Source: Planctomycetota bacterium (GTDB lineage Bacteria > Planctomycetota > Planctomycetia > Pirellulales > Lacipirellulaceae). From it: a stretch of 63,754 bases of DNA. The stretch lies in the NCBI GenBank assembly GCA_013286045.1, contig JABDGM010000013.1:930-64683 (forward strand), given 5' to 3'. The notes beneath the pieces were generated by a model. That model worked only from the letters and a program-made list of their open reading frames with translations, did not search any database and was not told where the DNA came from. Shown piece by piece: positions 33,407-42,233 of the stretch. The position numbers were made by a program, and so were the translations under genes. Position 1 is the first letter of the stretch; each line of letters starts with the position of its first letter.

Positions 33407-34462
33407 CTAGTTCACCCCTTGCGGCACGATCTCGCGGATGTACTTCACCTTGGGTTTACCGCCGCCGGGCGTTGGGAGGCCGACAGTGTAATCCGAGGCA
33501 TAGCGGAGCTTTTCCTTCCGCTCGGGAACGCGGAAGTTATCGCCCTTTTGCAGAATGGTGCGTGCGAGTGGCATTTCCCCGAACGCTCGAGTGCCGGCCG
33601 ACTCGCAGGGGTACCAATAGCCTTCGCCTTCCGCGTGTTCCATGTAGAACTCGGGATAACAGTGACCGTGGACCCAAACCATGCGAGCGGGCACCTTGTT
33701 AAGGCGGCAGAGCGCGATGAACAACGCTGAGCGGCCTTGGCAGTCGCCTTGCTTGTCGTGCAACGCCTCGGCCGCACTCTTATCGGGCCCTTCGACGTAG
33801 TCGATCTTCTTCAGGACGGCGTCGTAAATCGCTTCAACCTTAGTCCAGTCATTGGCAGAGTCCTCGAGCGACTCGGAGATCTCCTTGTTGAACGCGTGAA
33901 TTTGCGCGTTGTTGATTTCGATATACGGACTTGGAAGAACGTAGATCCTGGCCTTCGCCGGAATCTTTTTGGCGATCTTGATGTCGTCAGTATTCTCCGG
34001 CGGCTGAATCGGGCGCGTCGAAACTTCGCAAGTGAGAACAGCGTGGGCCGTGGCGCCATCATTCAATCGCGGGATGGAGATAACCATCTGCTTCACTTCG
34101 CCGCCGGGTAATGGGCGGTACGTGACGTCGCCGACCTCGGGCGAAAAGTCTTGGTCGAGGATCGTGACCTTTTGTTCGGTGCAATCGAGCGGCACCGTCA
34201 CCATCGTCGTAATCCCGCGGCAAGCGCCGTTAGTTGCCGTTATCTCTGCTCCGACGCGGAATCTAATTGTTTGTGGTTGGCCGTAGCGCGGCGCTGTGGG
34301 GTCGTCCGGATTGCCGACTGGCCCATCATCTGCGTTATCGGTTGTATCCGTGACCTTGGTCTTCGGCGTCCGCTTTTTGGTGGGCGTTGCGGCGAGCACC
34401 GGGAGCGTGGTGACCAAGGCGAATACGACGCACAGGCGGAGAGAGAGCGGTAGGTTTCTCAT
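33407..34462 (-). CDS. Secreted transglutaminase-like protein
   Basis: 351 residues with a signal peptide (LPLSLRLCVVFALVTTLPVLAA). The C-terminal half has the transglutaminase/papain-like core: KQGDCQGRSALFIALCRLNKVPARMVWVHGHCYPEFYM, with the nucleophile Cys in GDCQGRS and a His in GHCYPEFY, then GYWYPCESAG. The N-terminal half is probably a beta domain. It is expected to act outside the cytoplasm as a protease, a crosslinker or an inactive binding protein. The ATG at 34462 is preceded by TACAAT exactly 6 bp upstream, which argues against the in-frame extension to 34615. It is convergent with the MFS pseudogene. Confidence 0.8.
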   Translation of the reverse strand: MRNLPLSLRLCVVFALVTTLPVLAATPTKKRTPKTKVTDTTDNADDGPVGNPDDPTAPRYGQPQTIRFRVGAEITATNGACRGITTMVTVPLDCTEQKVTILDQDFSPEVGDVTYRPLPGGEVKQMVISIPRLNDGATAHAVLTCEVSTRPIQPPENTDDIKIAKKIPAKARIYVLPSPYIEINNAQIHAFNKEISESLEDSANDWTKVEAIYDAVLKKIDYVEGPDKSAAEALHDKQGDCQGRSALFIALCRLNKVPARMVWVHGHCYPEFYMEHAEGEGYWYPCESAGTRAFGEMPLARTILQKGDNFRVPERKEKLRYASDYTVGLPTPGGGKPKVKYIREIVPQGVN

Positions 34463-34474
34463 AGCTATATTGTA
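34463..34474 (-). promoter_or_regulatory. Predicted leaderless -10 element for the transglutaminase-like gene
   Basis: On the minus strand TACAAT (34474-34469) is followed by six bases (atagct) and ATG 34462. There is no Shine-Dalgarno site. No good -35 hexamer is visible 16-18 bp upstream. Confidence 0.45.
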
Positions 34475-34532
34475 CGTCGTGGGCGGAGAAAGTCCCCTCG
34501 CCGGGCGTGCCTGATAAGATTTGGCTACCAAC

Positions 34533-34581
34533 AAAAATAGCCCCGCCCGGCTGCCTTCAGGATGGTGCAGCCGAGCGAGGC
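34533..34581 (-). terminator. Intrinsic terminator of the GGGCSSC-repeat protein gene
   Basis: Arms 34567-34581 and 34540-34554 (GCCCCGCCCGGCTGC on the plus strand) pair at 13 of 15 positions around a 12-base loop. On the minus strand the stem is followed by TATTTTTG (34539-34532). It lies about 120 bp past the stop codon of the gene at 34705. Confidence 0.8.
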
Positions 34582-34704
34582 TTATAAGTGGGTTGATAGT
34601 CCCGGACGACTTCAACCCCTTCGCGACGTGAGCGGTCCGTTAAGGGAGGGCGGGGATCGGTTTGCCGCTCGTCGCGTACTTTTTTTCTTAGGTCGTTCTA
34701 CAGA

Positions 34705-35442
34705 TCAACCCGCGGCCGGAGTCGGGTCAAACTTGGCGGGCGGGGCGGCCGGTCCGGCCGCGGCAGGAGCACCGCCGTCGCAGGAGCTGCATCCGCTGCT
34801 TCCGCCGCAGGAGCTGCAGCCACCACCACAGGAACTGCATCCACCACCGCATGAGCTGCAGCCACCGCCGCACTCACCGCAGGAGCTGCAACCGCCGCCG
34901 CACGAGCTGCAGCCGCCGTCCATCGAAGGACCGTAGCCGCAGGAGCCCATGCACGGGCTGCCGCAGGAGCTGCAGCCACCACCGTAGCCGTAGCCAGCGT
35001 AACCGTATCCGGGGTAACCACCACCACATGTGCTGCAACCACCGAAGCCACCATATCCGTAGCCCGGATAGGCATTGGCATACATGGGGGCCGCACCGCA
35101 TCCGCAGGCTGGCTCAGCAGCTGCACAGCAGTTGGGAGCAGCCATCGGAGCCGGGCAGCAAGGGGCCGCGCCAGGCATCATTGGCGGAGCTACGTACTGT
35201 GGCATCATGGTCGCAGCCAGTGGCGAAATCGGTCCTGGAGCATAAGCCGGCGCACATGCCGGTGCACATGGCGACGGCACATAGGTTGCCGCCGGGGCAC
35301 AAGCCACGGGCGCCGCATACGGCGCACAGACCGGGCCGCGGCTAAACCAATTACAGGGGCAGAACGGGCACAGCCGAGCGCAGCAGCAGCCCGAGGCTGC
35401 AGGTAGCGTCGCTACGGCCAGCAAAATCAGTAACCTTTTCAT
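34705..35442 (-). CDS. Secreted Cys/Gly-rich repeat protein (GGGCSSC repeats)
   Basis: 245 residues. [21 protein letters not shown] is a signal peptide, possibly a lipobox (AASG|C). The mature protein starts with Cys- and Pro-rich sequence ([24 protein letters not shown]), continues with Met/Pro-rich and Gly/Tyr-rich parts ([18 protein letters not shown]), and ends with about eight repeats of CSSCGGG type, then an Ala/Pro-rich tail. Such composition suggests a cross-linked surface or cell-wall protein, or metal binding; planctomycete envelopes are known to be rich in Cys-containing proteins. GGAG lies 11 bp before ATG 35442. It is a single-gene transcript closed by its own terminator. I do not recognise a named family. 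Confidence 0.8.
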   Translation of the reverse strand: MKRLLILLAVATLPAASGCCCARLCPFCPCNWFSRGPVCAPYAAPVACAPAATYVPSPCAPACAPAYAPGPISPLAATMMPQYVAPPMMPGAAPCCPAPMAAPNCCAAAEPACGCGAAPMYANAYPGYGYGGFGGCSTCGGGYPGYGYAGYGYGGGCSSCGSPCMGSCGYGPSMDGGCSSCGGGCSSCGECGGGCSSCGGGCSSCGGGCSSCGGSSGCSSCDGGAPAAAGPAAPPAKFDPTPAAG

Positions 35443-35836
35443 ATTCTGTGTCTCCTCACAAAGCAGTCCGGGAATTACTGCTTGGGTCACGTAGTCTGAA
35501 TATCCGATTCAGACACTATGGGCGGGGTGTCGACCTGGCGCGGTTAGTTGTTGGCAAACGTCAGGATTGCTTTTTGCCAACATACCGCTGCCAGCATGTC
35601 GATTCAGTATTTGCTCGTACCAGGCGGTCGAGACGGCAGGCTGAGCAACTCTACATTGCTGGGCGCGTTGTGCAAACGCACCCGCTGATTTTTTTCAACA
35701 AAGATTAAATGCGAGCGGTGACCCGTCCGCACAGGACGTTCATTTTTCGCAACAGGCACAGCTTCACAGTCAGTAGAGTTCCAGCGCTGCACTACAACCC
35801 GACTAATTCCAACTTTTGGGTAGGCTTGTAAGACTC
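35443..35836. other. Divergent intergenic region with an 8-bp inverted repeat
   Basis: 394 bp between the Cys-rich gene (minus) and the hydrolase-like gene (plus). The only distinct structure is GTTGGCAA (35550-35557) / TTGCCAAC (35574-35581), perfect arms separated by 16 bp, which could be a hairpin or a dimeric operator. I see no gene and no clear -10/-35 pair. Confidence 0.45.
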
Positions 35837-37000
35837 ATGGCGATTGGCAGTACGGCGACGATTGCGACGACTTTGCGGGTTGGCCGGTTCTGTCGGTTAA
35901 TCCACCGCCTGTGCGCTGCTGCTATCGCCGCGAGCTTATTTGCGGCCAGTTCCTCAGCCGCGGAGAACGATGCGAAGCAGCCTGCCGTAGCGCACGTTGC
36001 TTCGCGAGTTGCCGACGCCATCAAAAACAAAGGCGTTGGAGTCACCGTCGCCGCTCGATCCACCGGCGATGATAACGGCAACGTATTCTGCAACGGCATT
36101 CGCTTGCAGGATCAAATCGTTGTCATCAATACTCGCAATTTGTGTGGATGCGCCGATTCAGAAATGCTGCGGGCCGGTATTCTCGTTGAGAGTTTTGCCG
36201 TAGTCGACGAAACCGGATGTCGCTGTTGGCAGCCAGGTGACTTGCAATCGTTTTTGAATTTCGATCCCACCGTGCCGACGGTTATCTTCGTCCACGGGAA
36301 TCAAATCTCGCCTTACGACGCAAAGAGCGAGGGGTTGTTTGTTTATCGCCGAATGATCCTCCACGGTTGCGACGCGCCGCCGATTCGGTTCGTGATTTTT
36401 TCGTGGCCCTCATCGAAAATCCCTGGCCTGCTGCACGACATACGTGTGAAAGCCGCCCGCACCGGACCCGCCGGCTACCAGCTCGCGTGGTTGGTTGATC
36501 AGCTGCCCCCCGAAACGCCGCTCTCGTTCGTAGGCTTCAGCTTCGGCGCCCGTATCATCACCGGAGGCCTGCACGTCCTGGCTGGCGGCAGCTTGGGTGG
36601 GTGTTGTTGCTTGAGCGAACACGTGCATCCCGAACGACCCCCGATGAGCGTCATCCTGATGGCCAGCGCGCTCCACTCCTATTGGCTCGCCCCGGGCCAG
36701 TACCATGGCCTAGCCATGACCCAAGTTAGCCGCATGTGCCTCATCAACAATTGCGATGACTCCGCCATGAAGTACTATGGATTCATCGAGCCCGGTCTTT
36801 GCGGTCCGCAAGCGCTAGGGTTGTGCGGGCCAACGTGTATCAGCCCAGACTACGCCCAAAAGATCATCAATCGCGATGTGAGCTGTTCGGTGGGCTCTGA
36901 ACACTTGCTCACGCGGTATGTCTGTGCCCCAGGTGATGCTGGGCTTATTTGGGAGTATACGGCCGGATCGTCGCTCAACGAAATTCCCGCGAGCCATTGA
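35837..37000 (+). CDS. Secreted alpha/beta-hydrolase-like protein
   Basis: 387 residues. An N-terminal signal sequence (LCAAAIAASLFAASSSAAE) follows a basic region. PTVIFVHGNQISPYDAKSEGLFVY gives the oxyanion-type HG motif of alpha/beta hydrolases, and LSFVGFSFGARIITGGL contains the nucleophile elbow GFSFG (Ser). Acid and His residues of the triad cannot be placed confidently. Many cysteines in the second half (LGGCCCLSEH, LCGPQALGLCGPTC) suggest disulfides, in keeping with an exported protein. The substrate is unknown; a lipase/esterase-like or DUF900-type role is possible. An in-frame TTG lies at 35816. It is followed closely by the aminotransferase gene, which has its own predicted promoter. 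Confidence 0.6.
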   Translation: MAIGSTATIATTLRVGRFCRLIHRLCAAAIAASLFAASSSAAENDAKQPAVAHVASRVADAIKNKGVGVTVAARSTGDDNGNVFCNGIRLQDQIVVINTRNLCGCADSEMLRAGILVESFAVVDETGCRCWQPGDLQSFLNFDPTVPTVIFVHGNQISPYDAKSEGLFVYRRMILHGCDAPPIRFVIFSWPSSKIPGLLHDIRVKAARTGPAGYQLAWLVDQLPPETPLSFVGFSFGARIITGGLHVLAGGSLGGCCCLSEHVHPERPPMSVILMASALHSYWLAPGQYHGLAMTQVSRMCLINNCDDSAMKYYGFIEPGLCGPQALGLCGPTCISPDYAQKIINRDVSCSVGSEHLLTRYVCAPGDAGLIWEYTAGSSLNEIPASH

Positions 37001-37031
37001 TCCGCATTCAAGCTTCGAGCGCCCGCCACCC

Positions 37032-37067
37032 CTGACCGTTTGCGGCGCCAAGCGCTATACTGCGTGA
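37032..37067 (+). promoter_or_regulatory. Predicted leaderless promoter of the class IV aminotransferase gene
   Basis: CTGACC (37032-37037), an 18-bp spacer and TATACT (37056-37061), followed by six bases (gcgtga) and ATG 37068. This is the best -35/-10 pair among the five leaderless-type starts in the window. Confidence 0.5.
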
Positions 37068-37970
37068 ATGAACGACGCAGTGGCTTATCTCAATGGCAAG
37101 TGGGTTCCGACGTCGAAATTATCTTTGCCGATCGATGATGTCGGATTCCTACTGGGAGCGACCGTCACTGAGCGCCTGCGGACGTTTCGCGGACAGGTGT
37201 TTCGCCTCGAAGATCACCTGGCCAGACTCCGAAATTCACTGGAGATCATGGGGCTCGATAGTGCTGTGATAGCCACTGAAATCGGACAAGCCATCGTTCA
37301 ATTCGCGGGCCGCAACGCCAGCCTCATCGATCCCGAGGATGACTGGGGAATCGGCGCGTTTGCGACACCTGGCGTTTCGGGTAGTGGCCAGCCAACGGTC
37401 TGCGTTTATGGCGCACCCCTGCCCTTCCACCAGTGGCAGTCGCAATTCGACACGGGCGTACCAGTGGTGATTAGCAGTTACCGTCAGGTGCCGAATAATT
37501 GCTGGCCCGCGGAATTGAAATGCCGCAGCCGGATGCATTACTACCTAGCCGATCGCGAAGCGTCTCAGCGCGAGCCCGGCGCTCGAGCCGTCGTGCTCGA
37601 TCAACAAGGCTTAGTTGCCGAATCGACCAAGGCAAACGTCGTTATCTATCGGTCTGATGAGGGTCTTATTTCGCCGTCACAAGATAACATCTTGGCTGGC
37701 GTCAGTCTCCGTGTGCTCAAGGAACTCGCGGCTGCGCTAAATATCCCTTTCGCGATGCGTCCACTCAGTGTCGACGAATTCTGCGGCGCAGACGAAGCAC
37801 TTCTTGCGAGCACTTCGATTTGCGTTTTGCCGATCGTACAGTGTGACGGCAAGCCAATTGCAACCGGCAAGCCCGGCCCTATCTACAGGCGCATTCTTAC
37901 CGCCTGGGGACAACTTGTCGGCGTCGATGTGGCAGCGCAGGCAAAGCGCTTTGCCGAGCGCACTGAATGA
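37068..37970 (+). CDS. Class IV PLP-dependent aminotransferase
   Basis: 300 residues, the usual size for branched-chain aminotransferase, D-amino acid aminotransferase and 4-amino-4-deoxychorismate lyase. Signatures: AYLNGKWVP, DDVGFLLGATVTERLRTFRG, the PLP lysine region ELKCRSRMHYYLADREA, then VAESTKANVVIY and SPSQDNILAGVSLRVLKELA. It acts in the cytoplasm with pyridoxal phosphate. The family members cannot be separated from sequence alone here: IlvE, Dat and PabC all remain possible. No biosynthetic neighbours help. The start follows a -10-like hexamer by 6 bp and has no Shine-Dalgarno site. Confidence 0.85.
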   Translation: MNDAVAYLNGKWVPTSKLSLPIDDVGFLLGATVTERLRTFRGQVFRLEDHLARLRNSLEIMGLDSAVIATEIGQAIVQFAGRNASLIDPEDDWGIGAFATPGVSGSGQPTVCVYGAPLPFHQWQSQFDTGVPVVISSYRQVPNNCWPAELKCRSRMHYYLADREASQREPGARAVVLDQQGLVAESTKANVVIYRSDEGLISPSQDNILAGVSLRVLKELAAALNIPFAMRPLSVDEFCGADEALLASTSICVLPIVQCDGKPIATGKPGPIYRRILTAWGQLVGVDVAAQAKRFAERTE

Positions 37971-37995
37971 ATCAGTGACACGCGTGCATAGCTCG

Positions 37996-38271
37996 CTATG
38001 CAGCCCCGCGTTTTTGTTTCGCCGCGGGAGCCTGTTTTCCGAGAGTCGGGAACGCGGCGATAACCGGTTGTTGCTGTCGTCGCACGCGTTGGACGACCGC
38101 GTAGCCGGCGATAAGGCCCGCTCCGATCAACGCCAGTGCCAGCGTCGTGGGCTCTTCGGGCGTCATCAGCGGATTGGCAGCGTGCTGGTGAACAATATTG
38201 AAGCCGGCGATGTCGAAAGATCCTGCTTCAGAAACCCCAGTAGTTGCCAGCGTGATGAGAGCGTTCAGCAT
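37996..38271 (-). CDS. PEP-CTERM-like mini-protein
   Basis: A 91-residue protein, preceded by AAGGGA 8 bp before ATG 38271. Residues 36-70 read TPEEPTTLALALIGAGLIAGYAVVQRVRRQQ: a PEP-type motif, one membrane segment and an Arg cluster, as in PEP-CTERM sorting signals processed by exosortase. Unusually, about 20 residues (PVIAAFPTLGKQAP...) follow the Arg cluster, and the part before the motif is only 35 residues long. It may be a small surface protein, a decayed remnant of a larger exported protein, or a simple membrane protein. It is convergent with the aminotransferase gene. Confidence 0.6.
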   Translation of the reverse strand: MLNALITLATTGVSEAGSFDIAGFNIVHQHAANPLMTPEEPTTLALALIGAGLIAGYAVVQRVRRQQQPVIAAFPTLGKQAPAAKQKRGAA

Positions 38272-38470
38272 GACCGACTTCCCTTATTCCAAGACGAGTT
38301 GTGGCCACAGCGCGGCGTGCTCTGTAGCAAATTCACGCCGCCTCGGCCACACCAATCCGCGAACTGCCCTTTGAACGCCGGATTGGTTTTGCTACTTATC
38401 GGCCCGCAATACTGCGCGCCTGGAGCGAGTTGTCCCAGGTATTGAATGCCTTCAGTCAAGGTACGCGATT

Positions 38471-41041
38471 ATGGCCGGAAAGATGCGAACGCTTGCTAAG
38501 CTGTTTCTGGGTACGTCTGTGCTAGCTTCCAGCGGCAGCGGTGCGTACTACTACACGTCGCACGGACTAGCGTTGCCAAACCGGCTGCAGCACAAAAAAC
38601 CAGCCTCAACGTCCGATTTGGACGCTGTCGCGAGCGCCTGGAACGGCCCAACCTCGGCACACTCGGCTGACGCGAGCCAATCAAGCCCGATCGCACGTTC
38701 GGCGCAACCTGAAAGTGCGCCCGCTGAGAAGAAGTCGTCTGAATCGACGGACGATCGCTACGCAATACAACCTACAACAGAGTTGACACCGACGAAGAAA
38801 ACCGAGCCTGAGCCAACCAAGGCTAACTCGTCGGCGGACGACAAATCAGAGGCGGATGCGCCGATCTTAGCGCATTTGGAAACACCGGAGGCCGGCAAAG
38901 AGAAGAAGAGCAGCGACGCAGCAGAGCCAACTCTGGCCGTTGTCGACACATCGACAAAACAAGCTTCGCACGAAGAAGCTGTCACAAAAGACGAACCGAA
39001 GGTGGCTGATGCTGTCAGTACCGACAATACCCCCATTGCCCGCGGCCAAGAACCGAAGGACGATCCTGCATTGCGCGCGAGCAGCACAACAGCAGACTTG
39101 AATTCGGCATTTGACGCCGTAGCAGGCGACGGGAAAACCCCTGGGGAGCCGAAACCCTTGGCGGTCCCCGCGCAACCTACAAATATTTCTGCCGCGTCAT
39201 CGCGAGCCAAGCAAGCGTTTGGCAACAACAGCGCTAGTCCTGCCAGTTCCAACGATCGCTACGGAGACACAACGCCGCAAGTGCGCGATGTCCAGCCGAC
39301 TGCGCCGAACAATGGCACAATCAATGCATTCAGCGGCCAGCAATCTCAGGGCATGTCCGCAAATGGCCGACCTGGATCGATCGAGCCGCTCCGCTCCAAC
39401 ACGGGTGACACATCCGGCCAGTTGAGCGCCTTTCCGCAAAATTCAAACGGCAATTTGCGCCCGCTCGATAATTCGAACACCGCAAGTTCGCTCAACCGCG
39501 ACATGCCGAATCGGATGCAAAACGGTCCGTCGCCGTCACGGATGGATTCGTCGAGCCAGTACAATCGCATGAGTGCAACTCCGGGTGGATCGGCAGGAAA
39601 TGGTCGAAGCAACAACGACATCACACCTATTACGGCCGGCGACGGCACCGGCAAGCCAGGGGAAAAAGCGCTCGAAGGGCCACAGCAACCCACTCTGGTG
39701 ATTCAGAAGTACGCTCCCACCGAAATTCAGGTTGGCAAAACGGCAAAATTTGTCGTGCAGATTCGCAACGCCGGCGCTCAGGCTGCCGACGGCGTGGTAG
39801 TTCGCGATGAAATTCCACAAGGCACCAAGCTGATTAGTACTTCTCCAAATGCGGCGACCGACGGCAGCCATATTTCCTGGCAAATCGGCAAGCTCTCGCC
39901 GGGCGAAGATCGCACCGTCGAAATGCAGCTCATGCCGACGACGGAGGGCGACGTTGGTAGCGTCGCGACGGTTGCTTACACGGCCCAGGCAAGTGTGAAA
40001 ACGCGCTGCACCATGCCGCAGTTAGCGATTCGCATGACGGCAGCTAACGAAGTGATGGTCGGGAACCAGCAGCACATCAAGATCGAAGTCCGCAACCCGG
40101 GCAGCGGCGACGCGACCGGCGTTATGCTGCTCGAAAACGTTCCGCCAAACGTGAAACACGTTGCTGGTCCTTCGCTCGAATTCGAACTCGGCACGCTTCA
40201 CCCGAACGAAACGCGCGAGTTGGACTTGGTTCTCACCGCCGAAAAGGCCGGAAAGGTAGTCAACACGCTGACGGCAAAGGCGGATGGTAACTTGCAAGTT
40301 CAGCAACAAGTCGAGTTCGAAGTGATCGCGCCCGGATTGAGCGTAACTCTGAATGGACCGGAGCGTCGCTACTTGGAACGCCCCGCGACTTATGAAGTGA
40401 GTGTTGAAAACCCGGGCACTGCTCCCGCGCATGATGTTCAAATCGTGACGAAGCTCCCCAAGGGTATGCGATTCGTGCGAGCTAACAACATGGGCGAATA
40501 CGATGCGGCAACGCATGCCGTGTACTGGAGCCTTGCCGAATTGCCGAAGGGCGAAAAAGGCACTGTCGAGCTCGTCGCGATGCCAACGGAAGCCGGCCAG
40601 CAAACCTTGCAAGTCGACGGCCACGCGCAACAAGGTCTCGCCGATCACAAGCAACGCGATATCACAGTCGAAGGTCTCGCGGCGATTATGTTCGAAGTCA
40701 AAGATACCGAAGACCCGATCGAAGTTAATGGCGAAACGGGTTACGAGATTCGTGTCGTGAACCAAGGTACGAAGGCGGCCACCAACGTGCAAGTTTCCGT
40801 AGACATCCCACCTGGTCTGAAAGTAATTTCAGCCGAAGGCGAGTCCAATCATAAATTGCAAGACGGCCGACTGATTTTCGATCCGCTCCAGCAGTTGGGC
40901 CCGAAGGCCGACACTGTCTTCCACATTCGCGCTCAGGGCTTGCAACCGGGTGACCAGCGAATTGTTGTCACCGTAAATACTGACGACCTAGAACATCCCA
41001 TCCGACGCGAAGAAAGCACACGCGTGTTCGGCGACCAATAG
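38471..41041 (+). CDS. Surface protein with disordered N-half and four DUF11-type repeats
   Basis: 856 residues. A short hydrophobic start (LAKLFLGTSVLASSGSGAYYY) may be a signal or anchor. Residues about 40-400 are Ser/Thr/Asn/Pro-rich and look disordered. Four Ig-like repeats follow, beginning near 406 (PTLVIQKYAPTEIQVGKTAKFVV), 514 (PQLAIRMTAANEVMVG), 620 (PGLSVTLNGPERRYLERPATYEVSVENPG) and 735 (IMFEVKDTEDPIEVNGETGYEIRVVNQG). Each holds the DUF11 pattern N.G...A..V.V.D.(I/L)P.G. Such repeats build cell-surface or cell-wall proteins. No catalytic motif is seen. AAGG at 38458-38461 is the likely Shine-Dalgarno site. It ends 12 bp from the convergent deacetylase-like gene. Confidence 0.85.
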   Translation: MAGKMRTLAKLFLGTSVLASSGSGAYYYTSHGLALPNRLQHKKPASTSDLDAVASAWNGPTSAHSADASQSSPIARSAQPESAPAEKKSSESTDDRYAIQPTTELTPTKKTEPEPTKANSSADDKSEADAPILAHLETPEAGKEKKSSDAAEPTLAVVDTSTKQASHEEAVTKDEPKVADAVSTDNTPIARGQEPKDDPALRASSTTADLNSAFDAVAGDGKTPGEPKPLAVPAQPTNISAASSRAKQAFGNNSASPASSNDRYGDTTPQVRDVQPTAPNNGTINAFSGQQSQGMSANGRPGSIEPLRSNTGDTSGQLSAFPQNSNGNLRPLDNSNTASSLNRDMPNRMQNGPSPSRMDSSSQYNRMSATPGGSAGNGRSNNDITPITAGDGTGKPGEKALEGPQQPTLVIQKYAPTEIQVGKTAKFVVQIRNAGAQAADGVVVRDEIPQGTKLISTSPNAATDGSHISWQIGKLSPGEDRTVEMQLMPTTEGDVGSVATVAYTAQASVKTRCTMPQLAIRMTAANEVMVGNQQHIKIEVRNPGSGDATGVMLLENVPPNVKHVAGPSLEFELGTLHPNETRELDLVLTAEKAGKVVNTLTAKADGNLQVQQQVEFEVIAPGLSVTLNGPERRYLERPATYEVSVENPGTAPAHDVQIVTKLPKGMRFVRANNMGEYDAATHAVYWSLAELPKGEKGTVELVAMPTEAGQQTLQVDGHAQQGLADHKQRDITVEGLAAIMFEVKDTEDPIEVNGETGYEIRVVNQGTKAATNVQVSVDIPPGLKVISAEGESNHKLQDGRLIFDPLQQLGPKADTVFHIRAQGLQPGDQRIVVTVNTDDLEHPIRREESTRVFGDQ

Positions 41042-41053
41042 CGGTTCGAGATC

Positions 41054-41986
41054 TCAGATCCCCATCAGCCCGCGCAAGTGAGTTTCTACGCATTCGGCGA
41101 GCACGGGCGGGTTGTAGCCGCCTTCTAAAATGCTGACGATGCGCCCGTCGGCATGCGCATTCGCGATCGAGTTGACGATCGCGGTTAGCTCTGCAAAATC
41201 TTCGACTTCAAGCCCTAACGAGCCAATCGGATCGGCCCGATGGCTGTCGAATCCCGCGCTCACGAGTACAAGCTCCGGTCGAATTCTCGCCGCAAACTTT
41301 TCAAGCTCCGTCGTGAAGTGCCCGAGATAAGTCTCCCTCGACGTTCCAAGCGTAGTTGGCAAATTGCACGTCGCTCCCAATCCATCGCCAGTACCCGTTT
41401 CGTCGACGTCACCCGTCCCCGGATAGAACGGCCAGCGATGACACGAAAAAAATCCGACTCTGCCATCGTCATAGAAAGAATCCTGCGTGCCGTTACCATG
41501 GTGCACATCCCAGTCAACAATCAACACACGATTCAAGTCATATTCATCTCGCGCTACGCAAGCAGCGATCGCGATATTATTAAACAGGCAAAACCCCATC
41601 GCGCGATCTGCTAGCGCATGGTGTCCCGGTGGTCGAACAACGCAGAACGCCGTTTTAGACAGGCCCGAGACCACCTGATCAACTGCGTCGCACGCCGCAC
41701 CTGCGGCAAGCATGGCAACATCATACGATTGCGGGCTGACGACGGTATCGGAATCCGGCTGCCCGCCGCCACGATCAGCCAGTGCCGCGATGCGATCCAC
41801 GTAACCCGGGTGGTGAACTCGCGCAACGCGTTCGCGCGAGGCGGGCGACCATTCGGGCCACTCGCACCTGGCTGCAACTCCCCTCTGATCAAGCCTCGCT
41901 AAGATCTGTCGCAGCCGCTCCGGACGCTCGGGATGTGCCCCGGTATCGTGGTCTAAGAAGCGGGAATCGTAGTAAAGAAGAGTCAT
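41054..41986 (-). CDS. Histone deacetylase-family amidohydrolase
   Basis: 310 residues, typical of bacterial class II HDAC-like enzymes (acetoin utilisation/acetylpolyamine amidohydrolase group). Motifs: HPERPERLRQIL, VVRPPGHHA (paired His), VDWDVHHGNGTQDSFYDD (zinc ligands Asp and His), FYPGTGDVDETG and LVSAGFDSHRADPIG (third zinc ligand Asp), then LEGGYNPPVLAECV. It would remove acetyl groups from lysines, polyamines or small substrates in the cytoplasm. I start at ATG 41986, the first Met before LLYYDSRFLDHDTGAHPERP; an in-frame extension to 42151 lacks family similarity. It is divergent from the secreted protein gene at 42234. Confidence 0.92.
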   Translation of the reverse strand: MTLLYYDSRFLDHDTGAHPERPERLRQILARLDQRGVAARCEWPEWSPASRERVARVHHPGYVDRIAALADRGGGQPDSDTVVSPQSYDVAMLAAGAACDAVDQVVSGLSKTAFCVVRPPGHHALADRAMGFCLFNNIAIAACVARDEYDLNRVLIVDWDVHHGNGTQDSFYDDGRVGFFSCHRWPFYPGTGDVDETGTGDGLGATCNLPTTLGTSRETYLGHFTTELEKFAARIRPELVLVSAGFDSHRADPIGSLGLEVEDFAELTAIVNSIANAHADGRIVSILEGGYNPPVLAECVETHLRGLMGI

Positions 41987-42233
41987 GTTATGCCGGATTT
42001 CCAGCGAGTGATTTGCCGCTTGGTTTTGCCGTAGATTTCGCCGCAAAACACAGCATATCGGTGCTGCAATAGTTAGGCACACCACCCGCGAAATCTTGAA
42101 TGTAGGTAGCCCGGTTGATAGAGTAGGGATAGGCGCAAGCTCATGCGCCAACTTGTCTTATGTGATCGGCCGATCCCCAGTTCACCAGCCGAGTTGGCTG
42201 TCTACTGGCAGGAAATAGATTGAGGTAGCAACG

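Noticed and set aside
34463-34615. N-terminal extension of the transglutaminase-like protein
   Set aside because: The extension runs through the terminator of the neighbouring gene and precedes a clear signal peptide at ATG 34462.
37768-38445. Plus-strand reading frame of 225 codons spanning the aminotransferase end and the PEP-CTERM-like gene
   Set aside because: It overlaps two supported genes in other frames and shows no family resemblance.
41987-42151. N-terminal extension of the HDAC-like protein
   Set aside because: The extra 55 residues lack family similarity and would fill the divergent promoter region.
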